Origin: Scandinavium manionii | Lineage (GTDB): Bacteria > Pseudomonadota > Gammaproteobacteria > Enterobacterales > Enterobacteriaceae | Reading direction: 5' to 3' | DNA length: 64,000 nucleotides | Assembly: GCF_024764775.1 (NCBI RefSeq) | Contig: NZ_JALIGC010000039.1 | Coordinates: 186,001-250,000 of the forward strand | Part shown: piece after piece, positions 1-7,719 of the stretch | How positions within the stretch are numbered: position 1 is the first letter of the stretch | Layout: each line of letters opens with the position of its first letter | Program-made: the position numbers and the translations under genes | Notes under the pieces: model-generated | Told to the model about the DNA's origin: nothing | Seen by the model: the letters and a program-made list of their open reading frames with translations, nothing else | The model's database searches: none

Positions 1-336
1 ATGGCCGGGGCATCGCGTCAGCAGGGTGGGACGCTGCTGGATCTGTTTTATCCCGATCACGATAATTTCTGGATTGGCCTGCTGCCCGGCGTACCTGCGG
101 TACTCGCCTTTCTCCTGAGCGGCCGACGACACCAGCTTCCACGTTTGTGGCCGCTGATGCGCTGGATACTTATTCTCGCGCAGCTGGGGCTGTTATTCTG
201 GCAGCCACTGCTGTGGTGGCAGGGCGAACCGCTGAGCGGTATTGGTCTGGCGCTGGTTATTGTGGACGGTTTTGCGCTCTGGTGGCTGCTCAGCAACCGC
301 CGTTTACGCGCCTGTTTTTCCCCGCAAGAGGATTAA
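1..336 (+). CDS. yfeZ: YfeZ, DUF2919 inner-membrane protein (5' end cut off)
   Basis: This is the C-terminal 111 residues of a small hydrophobic protein that ends with TAA at 334-336. The window starts inside the gene: E. coli YfeZ is about 150 residues, so about 40 N-terminal residues are missing and the ATG at position 1 is an internal Met. Hydrophobic stretches around residues 24-40, 51-70 and 78-98 look like membrane segments, and the end is Arg-rich (NRRLRACF). The gene lies just upstream of yfeY, as in E. coli. Function is unknown; the assignment rests on recalled similarity and gene order. Confidence 0.8.
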   Translation: MAGASRQQGGTLLDLFYPDHDNFWIGLLPGVPAVLAFLLSGRRHQLPRLWPLMRWILILAQLGLLFWQPLLWWQGEPLSGIGLALVIVDGFALWWLLSNRRLRACFSPQED

Positions 337-398
337 TGGCACTTTTTTGCCATTCTGGACTCCAACAGGCGTTGTGTTGACATACAAAGGATCCTCGA

Positions 399-986
399 AT
401 GAAATCAATGCGTTTATTGCTCTGCGCGCTGCCCCTGGCCTTAACCGGCTGTGCCACCGTCAGTAATGGCTTTAATTCTGTGCACTGGTCGGCGGCGTAT
501 CCGTGGAACTGGTTTGGTTCCTCAACGGAAGTGACGGAGCAGGGCGTCGGTGATTTGACCGCCTCCACACCGCTGAATGAAGAGGCCATCAACGATGCAC
601 TCGACGGCGATTACCGCGTGCGTAGCGGCATGAAAACCGATAAGGGCACCATCGTTAAATATTTCGAAGCACTGAAAGACGACAAGGTCGCACTGGTGGT
701 GAATGGCGAGGGCGGAAGTATCAGCCGGATTGACGTCATGGACAGTGACGTCCCGGTAGCCGATGGTGCGAAAGTCGGTACGCCGTTCAGCGAGGTGTAC
801 AGCAAAGCGTTTGGCAACTGTGAAAAAGCCAGCGGTGAGGACAGCGCCAACGTTGAGTGTAAAGTCAAAGATAGCCAGCATATCAGCTATATATTTAGCG
901 GTAGCTGGGGTGGCCCGCAGGAACTGATGCCGCCGGATGACTCCCTGAAATTCTGGAAAGTCAGCAAGATTATCTGGCGCCGTTAA
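399..986 (+). CDS. yfeY: YfeY, DUF1131 outer-membrane lipoprotein
   Basis: A 195-residue predicted lipoprotein. The N-terminus has a positive start, a hydrophobic core and a lipobox LTGC with Cys at residue 18, so signal peptidase II cleavage and lipidation are expected. The residue after Cys is Ala, which favours outer-membrane sorting. An AAGGA ribosome-binding site lies a few bases before the ATG. Length and sequence fit E. coli YfeY (about 191 residues), described there as a sigma-E-regulated lipoprotein of unknown function. A sigma-E promoter is not obvious here. It follows yfeZ and precedes yfeX on the same strand, with a hairpin terminator after it. Confidence 0.9.
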   Translation: MKSMRLLLCALPLALTGCATVSNGFNSVHWSAAYPWNWFGSSTEVTEQGVGDLTASTPLNEEAINDALDGDYRVRSGMKTDKGTIVKYFEALKDDKVALVVNGEGGSISRIDVMDSDVPVADGAKVGTPFSEVYSKAFGNCEKASGEDSANVECKVKDSQHISYIFSGSWGGPQELMPPDDSLKFWKVSKIIWRR

Positions 987-1043
987 TTTGCGTCTGAACA
1001 AGCCGCCGCCTGAAAAATGCGGGTATAATGCCCGCCATCAATA

Positions 1044-1070
1044 ATGCCACGAGTTCGTGGCATCTTTTTT
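1044..1070 (+). terminator. Rho-independent terminator after yfeY / ahead of yfeX
   Basis: Stem ATGCCACG-AGTT-CGTGGCAT is followed by CTTTTTT. It lies 58 bases after the yfeY stop and 23 bases before the yfeX start. A TATAAT hexamer sits at 1024-1029, upstream of the hairpin, so this could also act on yfeX leader transcripts. Confidence 0.75.
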
Positions 1071-1092
1071 CAGCTTTTCAGGAGAAGCAGCG

Positions 1093-1992
1093 ATGTCTCA
1101 GGTTCAGAGCGGCATTTTGCCGGAACATTGCCGGGCGGCGATTTGGATTGAAGCCAATGTCAAAGGGGACGTCAACGCCCTGCGTGAATGCAGCCGGGTT
1201 TTTGCCGATAAGCTGGCAACCTTTGAAGCTAAATTCCCCGACGCCCATCTCGGCGCTGTGGTGGCGTTTGGTCATGACACCTGGCGCAGCCTGAGCGGCG
1301 GTGTGGGCGCGGAAGAGCTGAAAGATTTTCCCCTTTACGGCAAAGGCCTTGCACCATCCACCCAACATGATGTGCTGATCCACATTCTCTCCCTGCGCCA
1401 TGATGTGAATTTCTCTGTCGCTCAGGCCGCACTGGAAGCGTTTGGTGGGGCTATCGACGTCAAAGAAGAAACCCACGGTTTCCGTTGGGTGGAAGAGCGT
1501 GATCTCAGCGGTTTCGTTGACGGGACTGAAAACCCGGCAGGCGTTGAGACGCGTCGTGAAGTGGCGGTGATTGCTGACGGCGTGGATGCCGGCGGCAGCT
1601 ATGTGTTTGTCCAACGCTGGGAACATAATCTCAAGCAACTGAACCGGATGAGTATCCCGGATCAGGAAATGATGATGGGTCGCACCAAAGAAGCTAACGA
1701 AGAGATCGATGGTGATGAGCGTCCGGAAACGTCACACCTGACCCGCGTCGATCTGAAAGAAAACGGTAAAGGGCTGAAGATTGTGCGCCAGAGCCTGCCG
1801 TATGGCACCGCCAGCGGCACGCACGGTCTCTACTTCAACGCTTACTGCGCGCGGTTGTATAACATCGAACAGCAACTGCTGAGCATGTTCGGCGACACTG
1901 ACGGTAAACGTGATGCAATGTTACGTTTCACTAAGCCGGTGACTGGGGGCTACTACTTCGCGCCGTCGTTGGATAAATTACTGACGTTGTAA
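1093..1992 (+). CDS. yfeX: YfeX, Dyp-type heme peroxidase
   Basis: A 299-residue protein, the same length as E. coli YfeX and near-identical in most recalled segments. Dyp-type peroxidases bind heme and oxidise dyes or porphyrinogens with H2O2; a debated report also gives YfeX a role in taking iron from heme. The family signature GFVDGTENP is present, carrying the catalytic Asp. A conserved His (SHLTRVD region) fits the proximal heme ligand and a later Arg fits the distal site. There is no signal peptide, so the protein is cytoplasmic. The ATG at 1093 is chosen over an in-frame upstream ATG at 1057 because GGAG at 1081 is well spaced and the protein then starts MSQVQSG as in E. coli. Confidence 0.95.
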   Translation: MSQVQSGILPEHCRAAIWIEANVKGDVNALRECSRVFADKLATFEAKFPDAHLGAVVAFGHDTWRSLSGGVGAEELKDFPLYGKGLAPSTQHDVLIHILSLRHDVNFSVAQAALEAFGGAIDVKEETHGFRWVEERDLSGFVDGTENPAGVETRREVAVIADGVDAGGSYVFVQRWEHNLKQLNRMSIPDQEMMMGRTKEANEEIDGDERPETSHLTRVDLKENGKGLKIVRQSLPYGTASGTHGLYFNAYCARLYNIEQQLLSMFGDTDGKRDAMLRFTKPVTGGYYFAPSLDKLLTL

Positions 1993-2000
1993 TGTTTGAG

Positions 2001-2032
2001 TGCCCGGTGGCACTGCGCTTACCGGGCCTACA
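2001..2032. repeat. REP/BIME-type palindromic unit
   Basis: Sequence TGCCCGGTGGCACTGCGC followed by TTACCGGGCCTACA matches the enterobacterial REP palindrome (CCGGT.../...ACCGG arms). It lies between the convergent 3' ends of yfeX and nudI, a typical REP location. Confidence 0.8.
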
Positions 2033-2049
2033 GACGCCATCGACAATGA

Positions 2050-2475
2050 TTACAACAATCCCTTATCGATAAACGTCTGGCGCGTGGCGACGTTTAAATC
2101 ATACTCGCCGAGCTTGTCCGGGCTGACCCACGCAATTTCCTGAAACTCCTCGTTAAACGTCACTTCACGATTGGCACTGATGCAGTCAAACATCAGGTAA
2201 ATCATGTAAATTTGTTCTTTGCTGCCGTCGGCGTAGGTTTTGATGCGGGTGTCGTCACGGAAATGCCACGGGGTGATTTTCTCGATGCGCATCGCTTCAC
2301 CCAGCTCTTCGCCTATTTCGCGCAGTAGCGCCTGTTCCATTGTTTCACCGGGTTCCATACCTCCGCCCGAAAGCGCCCACTGGCCAGGAAATACACCGCG
2401 GTCATCGGCCATTTTGCACAGTAGATACTCACCGTTATTCTGAATAATCGGGCAGACAATCGTCCTTTGGCGCAT
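2050..2475 (-). CDS. nudI: NudI, Nudix nucleoside triphosphatase
   Basis: A 141-residue Nudix hydrolase. The Nudix box runs from GGGMEPGE to REIGEELGE, with the Glu residues that bind divalent metal. E. coli NudI hydrolyses pyrimidine nucleoside triphosphates such as dUTP, dTTP and dCTP to the monophosphate and pyrophosphate; that activity is inferred from the family. The start MRQRTIV is chosen over an in-frame upstream ATG (30 codons earlier) because it matches the E. coli start and has AGGA upstream. In K-12 nudI lies elsewhere, so its place between yfeX and cysP differs from that genome. Confidence 0.9.
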   Translation of the reverse strand: MRQRTIVCPIIQNNGEYLLCKMADDRGVFPGQWALSGGGMEPGETMEQALLREIGEELGEAMRIEKITPWHFRDDTRIKTYADGSKEQIYMIYLMFDCISANREVTFNEEFQEIAWVSPDKLGEYDLNVATRQTFIDKGLL

Positions 2476-2656
2476 CAGTTCATCCTCATTGCGGGTTTCG
2501 TCGAGTGTACCAAATTGGCTGGCTGATGAACGCCGAAAAACCCTTATTCTGTTTTCAACTTCCAAAGCACCAAACGGTATATAAAACCGTTACTGCTTTC
2601 ATCCTCGTTATAAATATTATGACAGTCGATAGTCATCACATTTATAAGGGTGCGCA

Positions 2657-3670
2657 ATGGCCGTTAAATCACTGAAAAAAGGAACGCTGGTGCTGGGAGC
2701 CTTGCTGCTGGCGGTTCAGGCACAGGCAACCGAGTTGCTGAACAGTTCCTATGATGTTTCCCGCGAGCTGTTTGCTGCCCTGAATCCCCCGTTTGAACAA
2801 CAGTGGGCGAAGGACAATGGCGGTGACAAGCTCAACATTAAGCAATCCCACGCCGGTTCTTCCAAACAGGCGCTGGCGATTTTGCAGGGTCTGAAGGCCG
2901 ATGTGGTGACCTACAACCAGGTGACGGACGTGCAGATCCTGCATGACAAAGGCAATTTGATCCCGGCGAACTGGCAGAGCCGTTTGCCGAATAACAGTTC
3001 TCCATTCTATTCGACCATGGCGTTCCTGGTGCGTAAGGGCAACCCGAAGAATATTCACAGCTGGAACGACCTGGTGCGCCCGGACGTACAGCTGGTATTC
3101 CCGAATCCGAAAACCTCCGGCAATGGGCGTTATACCTATCTGGCCGCCTGGGGTGCAGCGGCCAAAGCCGACGGAAATGATAACGCCAAAACCGAACAGT
3201 TCATGACTCAGTTCCTGGAAAACGTTCAGGTGTTTGATACCGGCGGGCGCGGCGCGACGACCACCTTCGTTGAACGCGGGTTGGGCGACGTGTTGATCAC
3301 CTTCGAATCCGAAGTGAACAACATCCGTAAACAGTACGCGGACCAGGGCTTCGAAGTCGTGGTACCGAAAACCAATATTCTGGCCGAATTCCCGGTGACG
3401 TGGGTCGACAAAAATGTGAAAGCCAACGGCACGGAAAAAGCGGCGAAGGCGTATCTGACCTGGCTCTACAGTCCGCAGGCGCAAACCATCATTACCGATT
3501 ACTACTACCGTGTGAACAATCCGGCGGTGATGGAGAAACTGAAAGACAAATTCCCGCAGACTGAGCTGTTCCGCGTGGAAGACCAGTTCGGCTCCTGGCC
3601 GGACGCGATGAAAACCCACTTCGCCAGCGGTGGCGAGCTGGATAAGCTGTTAGCGGCGGGGCACAAGTAA
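2657..3670 (+). CDS. cysP: CysP, periplasmic thiosulfate/sulfate-binding protein
   Basis: A 337-residue periplasmic binding protein of the sulfate/thiosulfate ABC importer. The first 24 residues form a Sec signal peptide (Lys-rich start, hydrophobic core, cleavage after AQA) and the mature protein starts TELLNSSYDVSREL. Conserved sulfate-family segments such as SHAGSSKQA and TSGNGRYTYLAAWG are present. It is the first gene of cysPUWA; its stop overlaps the cysU start (TAATG). In E. coli the operon is activated by CysB under sulfur limitation. The 180 bases upstream would hold that control region, but I could not mark a CysB site confidently. Confidence 0.96.
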   Translation: MAVKSLKKGTLVLGALLLAVQAQATELLNSSYDVSRELFAALNPPFEQQWAKDNGGDKLNIKQSHAGSSKQALAILQGLKADVVTYNQVTDVQILHDKGNLIPANWQSRLPNNSSPFYSTMAFLVRKGNPKNIHSWNDLVRPDVQLVFPNPKTSGNGRYTYLAAWGAAAKADGNDNAKTEQFMTQFLENVQVFDTGGRGATTTFVERGLGDVLITFESEVNNIRKQYADQGFEVVVPKTNILAEFPVTWVDKNVKANGTEKAAKAYLTWLYSPQAQTIITDYYYRVNNPAVMEKLKDKFPQTELFRVEDQFGSWPDAMKTHFASGGELDKLLAAGHK

Positions 3671-4503
3671 TGTTTGCTGTTTCTTCCAGACGCGTGCTGC
3701 CGGGCTTTACCTTAAGCCTCGGCACCAGTCTGCTGTTTGTATGCCTGATTTTGCTGCTGCCACTCAGCGCGCTGGTGATGCAGCTGGCGCAAATGAGCTG
3801 GGCGCAATACTGGGAAGTCATCACCAATCCTCAGGTGGTGGCGGCCTATAAAGTGACGCTGCTGTCAGCATTTGTGGCCTCGATTTTTAACGGCGTGTTC
3901 GGCCTGCTGATGGCATGGATCCTCACACGCTATCGTTTCCCGGGCCGCACGTTGCTCGATGCGCTGATGGATTTACCGTTCGCACTGCCGACGGCGGTGG
4001 CGGGTTTAACCCTTGCATCGCTGTTTTCTGTCAACGGTTTCTACGGTGAGTGGCTGGCGAAATTTGATATCAAAGTGACCTATACCTGGCTCGGCATTGC
4101 CGTGGCGATGGCGTTCACCAGCATTCCGTTTGTGGTGCGCACCGTTCAGCCGGTGCTGGAGGAACTGGGGCCGGAATACGAAGAAGCGGCAGAAACGCTC
4201 GGCGCAACACGCATTCAGAGCTTCTGCAAAGTGGTGTTGCCAGAGCTTTCTCCGGCGCTGCTGGCGGGCGTGGCGCTGTCATTTACCCGCAGCCTGGGCG
4301 AGTTCGGCGCGGTGATTTTCATCGCCGGGAACATCGCCTGGAAAACGGAAGTGACGTCGCTGATGATTTTTGTACGCCTACAGGAGTTTGATTATCCGGC
4401 GGCGAGCGCGATTGCGTCCGTTATTCTCGGTGCGTCACTGCTGCTGCTGTTCTCCATCAACACCTTGCAGAGTCGCTTTGGTCGACGTGTGGTTGGTCAC
4501 TAA
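3670..4503 (+). CDS. cysU: CysU (CysT), sulfate/thiosulfate ABC permease
   Basis: A 277-residue inner-membrane permease with about six hydrophobic segments, starting at the ATG that overlaps the cysP stop by one base. It pairs with CysW to form the membrane channel of the sulfate/thiosulfate importer. The EAA loop that docks on the ATPase is visible as EEAAETLGATRIQSF near residues 170-185. The length matches E. coli CysU (277). The next gene overlaps by one base, indicating tight translational coupling. Confidence 0.96.
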   Translation: MFAVSSRRVLPGFTLSLGTSLLFVCLILLLPLSALVMQLAQMSWAQYWEVITNPQVVAAYKVTLLSAFVASIFNGVFGLLMAWILTRYRFPGRTLLDALMDLPFALPTAVAGLTLASLFSVNGFYGEWLAKFDIKVTYTWLGIAVAMAFTSIPFVVRTVQPVLEELGPEYEEAAETLGATRIQSFCKVVLPELSPALLAGVALSFTRSLGEFGAVIFIAGNIAWKTEVTSLMIFVRLQEFDYPAASAIASVILGASLLLLFSINTLQSRFGRRVVGH

Positions 4504-5378
4504 TGGCGGAAGTTACGCAATTGAAACGCTATGACGCGCCCCGCATCAACTGGGGAAAATGGTTTCTGATAGGTACCGGCATTCTGGTGTCAGCCTTCAT
4601 TCTGCTGGTGCCGATGATTTATATCTTCGTCGAGGCGTTCAGCAAAGGGTTGATGCCCGTGCTGCACAACCTGGCGGACCCGGACATGCTGCACGCCATC
4701 TGGCTGACGGTGATGATTGCGCTGATAACTGTGCCGGTTAACCTGGTGTTCGGCACGCTGCTGGCCTGGCTGGTGACGCGCTTTAACTTCCCGGGCCGTC
4801 AGCTGTTGCTGACCCTGCTGGATATCCCGTTTGCTGTATCGCCGGTGGTCGCGGGCTTGGTGTATCTGCTGTTCTACGGCTCGAACGGCCCGCTAGGCGG
4901 CTGGCTGGATGAACATAACCTGCAAATTATGTTTGCCTGGCCGGGCATGGTGCTGGCGACGATTTTCGTGACCTGTCCTTTCGTGGTGCGCGAGCTGGTG
5001 CCAGTCATGCTGAGTCAGGGCAGCCACGAAGACGAGGCGGCGATCCTGCTTGGCGCGTCTGGCTGGCAGATGTTCCGCCGCGTAACGCTGCCGAACATCC
5101 GTTGGGCGCTGCTGTACGGCGTGGTGCTGACTAACGCCCGCGCGATTGGTGAGTTTGGTGCGGTGTCCGTCGTATCCGGCTCTATTCGCGGTGAAACGCT
5201 GTCGCTGCCGCTGCAAATTGAATTACTCCAGCAGGATTACAACACCGTCGGCTCGTTCACCGCCGCGGCCCTGCTGACGTTAATGGCTATCGTGACCCTG
5301 TTTTTGAAGAGTGTGGTGCAGTGGCGCCTGGAGAATCAGGAAAAACGCGCGCATCAGGAGACGCATCATGAGCATTGA
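4503..5378 (+). CDS. cysW: CysW, sulfate/thiosulfate ABC permease
   Basis: A 291-residue second permease subunit of the importer, again with about six membrane segments. Its EAA loop reads EDEAAILLGASGWQMF. It overlaps cysU by one base at the start and cysA by 11 bases at the end. The C-terminal tail is charged and His/Glu-rich (HQETHHEH), which comes from the overlap with cysA. The protein works with CysU, CysA and CysP (or Sbp, not in the window). Confidence 0.96.
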   Translation: MAEVTQLKRYDAPRINWGKWFLIGTGILVSAFILLVPMIYIFVEAFSKGLMPVLHNLADPDMLHAIWLTVMIALITVPVNLVFGTLLAWLVTRFNFPGRQLLLTLLDIPFAVSPVVAGLVYLLFYGSNGPLGGWLDEHNLQIMFAWPGMVLATIFVTCPFVVRELVPVMLSQGSHEDEAAILLGASGWQMFRRVTLPNIRWALLYGVVLTNARAIGEFGAVSVVSGSIRGETLSLPLQIELLQQDYNTVGSFTAAALLTLMAIVTLFLKSVVQWRLENQEKRAHQETHHEH

Positions 5379-6468
5379 AATTGCCAGCATTAAGAAATCG
5401 TTTGGACGCACTCAGGTGCTGAATGATATCTCCCTGGATATTCCGTCCGGACAGATGGTCGCGCTGCTGGGGCCGTCCGGTTCGGGTAAAACGACACTGT
5501 TGCGGATTATTGCCGGGCTCGAACATCAGACCAGCGGGCAGATTCGCTTCCAGGGCACGGACGTGAGCCGTCTTCATGCCCGTGACCGTAAGGTCGGTTT
5601 CGTGTTCCAGCACTACGCGCTGTTCCGTCACATGACCGTGTTCGACAACATTGCGTTTGGCCTGACGGTGCTTCCCCGTCGTGAACGTCCGAATGCGGCG
5701 CAAATCAAAGCCAAAGTGACTAAATTGCTGGAAATGGTACAGCTGGCGCATCTGGCCGACCGTTTCCCGGCGCAGCTCTCCGGCGGGCAAAAGCAGCGCG
5801 TGGCGCTGGCCCGTGCGCTGGCGGTTGAACCACAAATTCTGCTGCTCGATGAACCGTTTGGCGCGCTGGACGCACAGGTGCGTAAAGAGCTACGTCGTTG
5901 GCTGCGTCAGCTCCACGAAGAGCTGAAATTCACCAGCGTGTTCGTGACCCACGATCAGGAAGAAGCGATGGAAGTCGCGGACCGCGTGGTGGTAATGAGC
6001 CAGGGTAATATCGAGCAGGTTGATGCGCCGGAACAGGTGTGGCGCGAGCCTGCGACCCGTTTCGTACTGGAATTTATGGGCGAAGTGAATCGTCTGAAAG
6101 GCACCCTCCGCGGCGGGCAGTTCCACGTCGGCGCGCACCGTTGGCCGCTCGGCTATACGCCTGCGTATCAGGGGCCGGTCGATTTGTTCCTGCGCCCGTG
6201 GGAAGTCGACGTCAGCCGTCGCACCAGCCTCGATTCTCCGCTGCCGGTACAGGTGCTGGAAGCGAGCCCGAAAGGGCACTACACCCAGTTGGTGGTGCAG
6301 CCACTCGGCTGGTATGACGAACCGCTGACCGTGGTGATGCGCGACGAAGTACCGCAGCGCGGAGACCGCCTGTTTGTCGGGCTTCAGCATGCGCGCCTTT
6401 ATAACGGCAACGAACGCATCGAAGGGATCGATGAGGTCTCGTCGCTGGTGCTGGCTGAAACGGCCTGA
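5368..6468 (+). CDS. cysA: CysA, sulfate/thiosulfate ABC ATPase
   Basis: A 366-residue ATPase that powers the importer. Walker A GPSGSGKTT lies near residue 35, the Q-loop VFQHYALF follows, the ABC signature LSGGQKQR is near 135, Walker B ILLLDEPFGALDA near 155 and the H-loop VTHDQEEA near 190. The C-terminal third is the TOBE-like regulatory domain. The start MSIEIAS at 5368 is chosen because GGAG at 5357-5360 precedes it and it matches the E. coli start; an earlier in-frame ATG at 5311 lies inside cysW. In E. coli cysM follows directly. Here a terminator and an inserted locus come next. Confidence 0.96.
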   Translation: MSIEIASIKKSFGRTQVLNDISLDIPSGQMVALLGPSGSGKTTLLRIIAGLEHQTSGQIRFQGTDVSRLHARDRKVGFVFQHYALFRHMTVFDNIAFGLTVLPRRERPNAAQIKAKVTKLLEMVQLAHLADRFPAQLSGGQKQRVALARALAVEPQILLLDEPFGALDAQVRKELRRWLRQLHEELKFTSVFVTHDQEEAMEVADRVVVMSQGNIEQVDAPEQVWREPATRFVLEFMGEVNRLKGTLRGGQFHVGAHRWPLGYTPAYQGPVDLFLRPWEVDVSRRTSLDSPLPVQVLEASPKGHYTQLVVQPLGWYDEPLTVVMRDEVPQRGDRLFVGLQHARLYNGNERIEGIDEVSSLVLAETA

Positions 6469-6485
6469 CCTTATCTGACCATTCG

Positions 6486-6518
6486 AAAAAGGCCTATGGA
6501 TAACATAGGCCTTTTTTA
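6486..6518 (+). terminator. Terminator ending cysPUWA
   Basis: A 12-bp stem, AAAAGGCCTATG with loop GATAA and CATAGGCCTTTT, continues into a T tract. It lies 18 bases after the cysA stop, so the sulfate operon ends here instead of running into cysM. Confidence 0.88.
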
Positions 6519-6704
6519 TTTCTGCTGATTTAATCGTCTGCGACAGTAATGAATAAAAGTGACGGGAAGGTCACAGAGAATTACGTGTGGCTGCCATTCT
6601 GGCGTAATGACTTGTCACCCTTGTTGCTGTTTAATGGAAATGCGGCACAGGAAATTTAAGTCATATTAAACGTAAGGATATAACCACATTCTCGTGAGGT
6701 AGGC

Positions 6705-7568
6705 ATGGTCGATATTAAGCAGTGTGAAGATTTCTTCCCCTCCGATGCCCATGCGTTTTGTGTGTTTATGCTGAACAATCAGGCGATGGCCGATCTTCAT
6801 GGGCATGAATTTGATGAACTGGTGATTGTGCGCAGCGGTAGCGGTTTTCATATCGTGAATGACCACGCGGAAATGATCCGTCGAGGTGATTTCTTTTACG
6901 TCACCGCGAATGATATTCACTATTATGAAGCCACCAGTGAACTATCCCTGATTAATGTGTTAATTCATCGGGAGCGCTCATTTAATTATATTAAGAATAT
7001 TGAGGGGATGATTCAGTCGATCAGCGATGATACCCGTCCGTTCACTATTCGCTATCAGTCACTGTCAGAATCATCGTTAAACAAGATTATTACACTGGCT
7101 GAAAATATCAGCAGTCGGCGGGATGATGTTTTTGATAGCTGCTATTTTTCCAGTACCGAGTCGTCACTTTTGCAGATCCTGACGGTTTTGTGTGAGGGAA
7201 ATCAGGCCAGTAAAATGCCAGCCGCAGAAGCAAAAGGCAAAGTGTATCTGTTGGATCATATTCGACAGAATTATGCTCAGGAGATTAACTGGAAAGGGGT
7301 TTGCGAAGAGGGGGGCATTGCGCTGCGCACACTGTACCGCTTCTTCCATGAGATGACAGGAAAAACGCCGGAGAAGTTTCAGCAATTATATCGTCTGCTA
7401 AAAGCGCAGGAGTTGTTGCGAACGACAGATATTCCCGTGAGTCGAATTGCCACGACCTGTGGGTTTATGAATCCTCCGAGATTAACTGAAGCCTATCGTC
7501 GTCATTTTTCACGCACGCCTTCGCAAGAGCGTCAACGAAGCACCTCTATTCAACAGGAGAGTGAATAA
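6705..7568 (+). CDS. AraC/XylS-family transcriptional regulator
   Basis: A 287-residue regulator. The N-terminal half resembles a cupin sugar-sensing domain (HGHEFDELVIVRSGSG, then GDFFYVTANDIHYYE), as in RhaS/RhaR. The C-terminal ~100 residues hold the two helix-turn-helix motifs of the AraC family, including ALRTLYRFFHEMTGKTPEKF and ISRIATTCGF-like residues before the second recognition helix. It lies upstream of, and in the same direction as, an MFS transporter and a GH78 rhamnosidase, so it is probably their activator with a rhamnoside or L-rhamnose as inducer. The effector is inference. It is not in the K-12 cys region. Confidence 0.85.
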   Translation: MVDIKQCEDFFPSDAHAFCVFMLNNQAMADLHGHEFDELVIVRSGSGFHIVNDHAEMIRRGDFFYVTANDIHYYEATSELSLINVLIHRERSFNYIKNIEGMIQSISDDTRPFTIRYQSLSESSLNKIITLAENISSRRDDVFDSCYFSSTESSLLQILTVLCEGNQASKMPAAEAKGKVYLLDHIRQNYAQEINWKGVCEEGGIALRTLYRFFHEMTGKTPEKFQQLYRLLKAQELLRTTDIPVSRIATTCGFMNPPRLTEAYRRHFSRTPSQERQRSTSIQQESE

Positions 7569-7598
7569 GGTTTATTGGTTGTAATTGTATCGCATGAA

Positions 7599-7677
7599 TT
7601 TAATTCAGCCATTGTTACGCTATCTGGCTGGCGATTTTTTATTTTTAAAAAACTGATGTCCAATATTTTTAATTCAG
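7599..7677 (+). promoter_or_regulatory. Candidate AraC-type operator region with two direct repeats
   Basis: The gap between the regulator and the transporter gene is AT-rich and contains the decamer TTTAATTCAG twice, at 7599-7608 and 7668-7677, in direct orientation. Direct repeats upstream of a target gene are common AraC-family sites, though the 69-base spacing is longer than usual. A candidate only. Confidence 0.35.
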
Positions 7678-7719
7678 GAATCCGTGCATTATTCCAATAA
7701 CATAAATGGAGTGTCTGTT

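Noticed and set aside
1..336. A complete gene beginning with the ATG at base 1
   Set aside because: The aligned E. coli protein continues about 40 residues upstream of this Met, and no ribosome-binding site can be judged because the window begins here.
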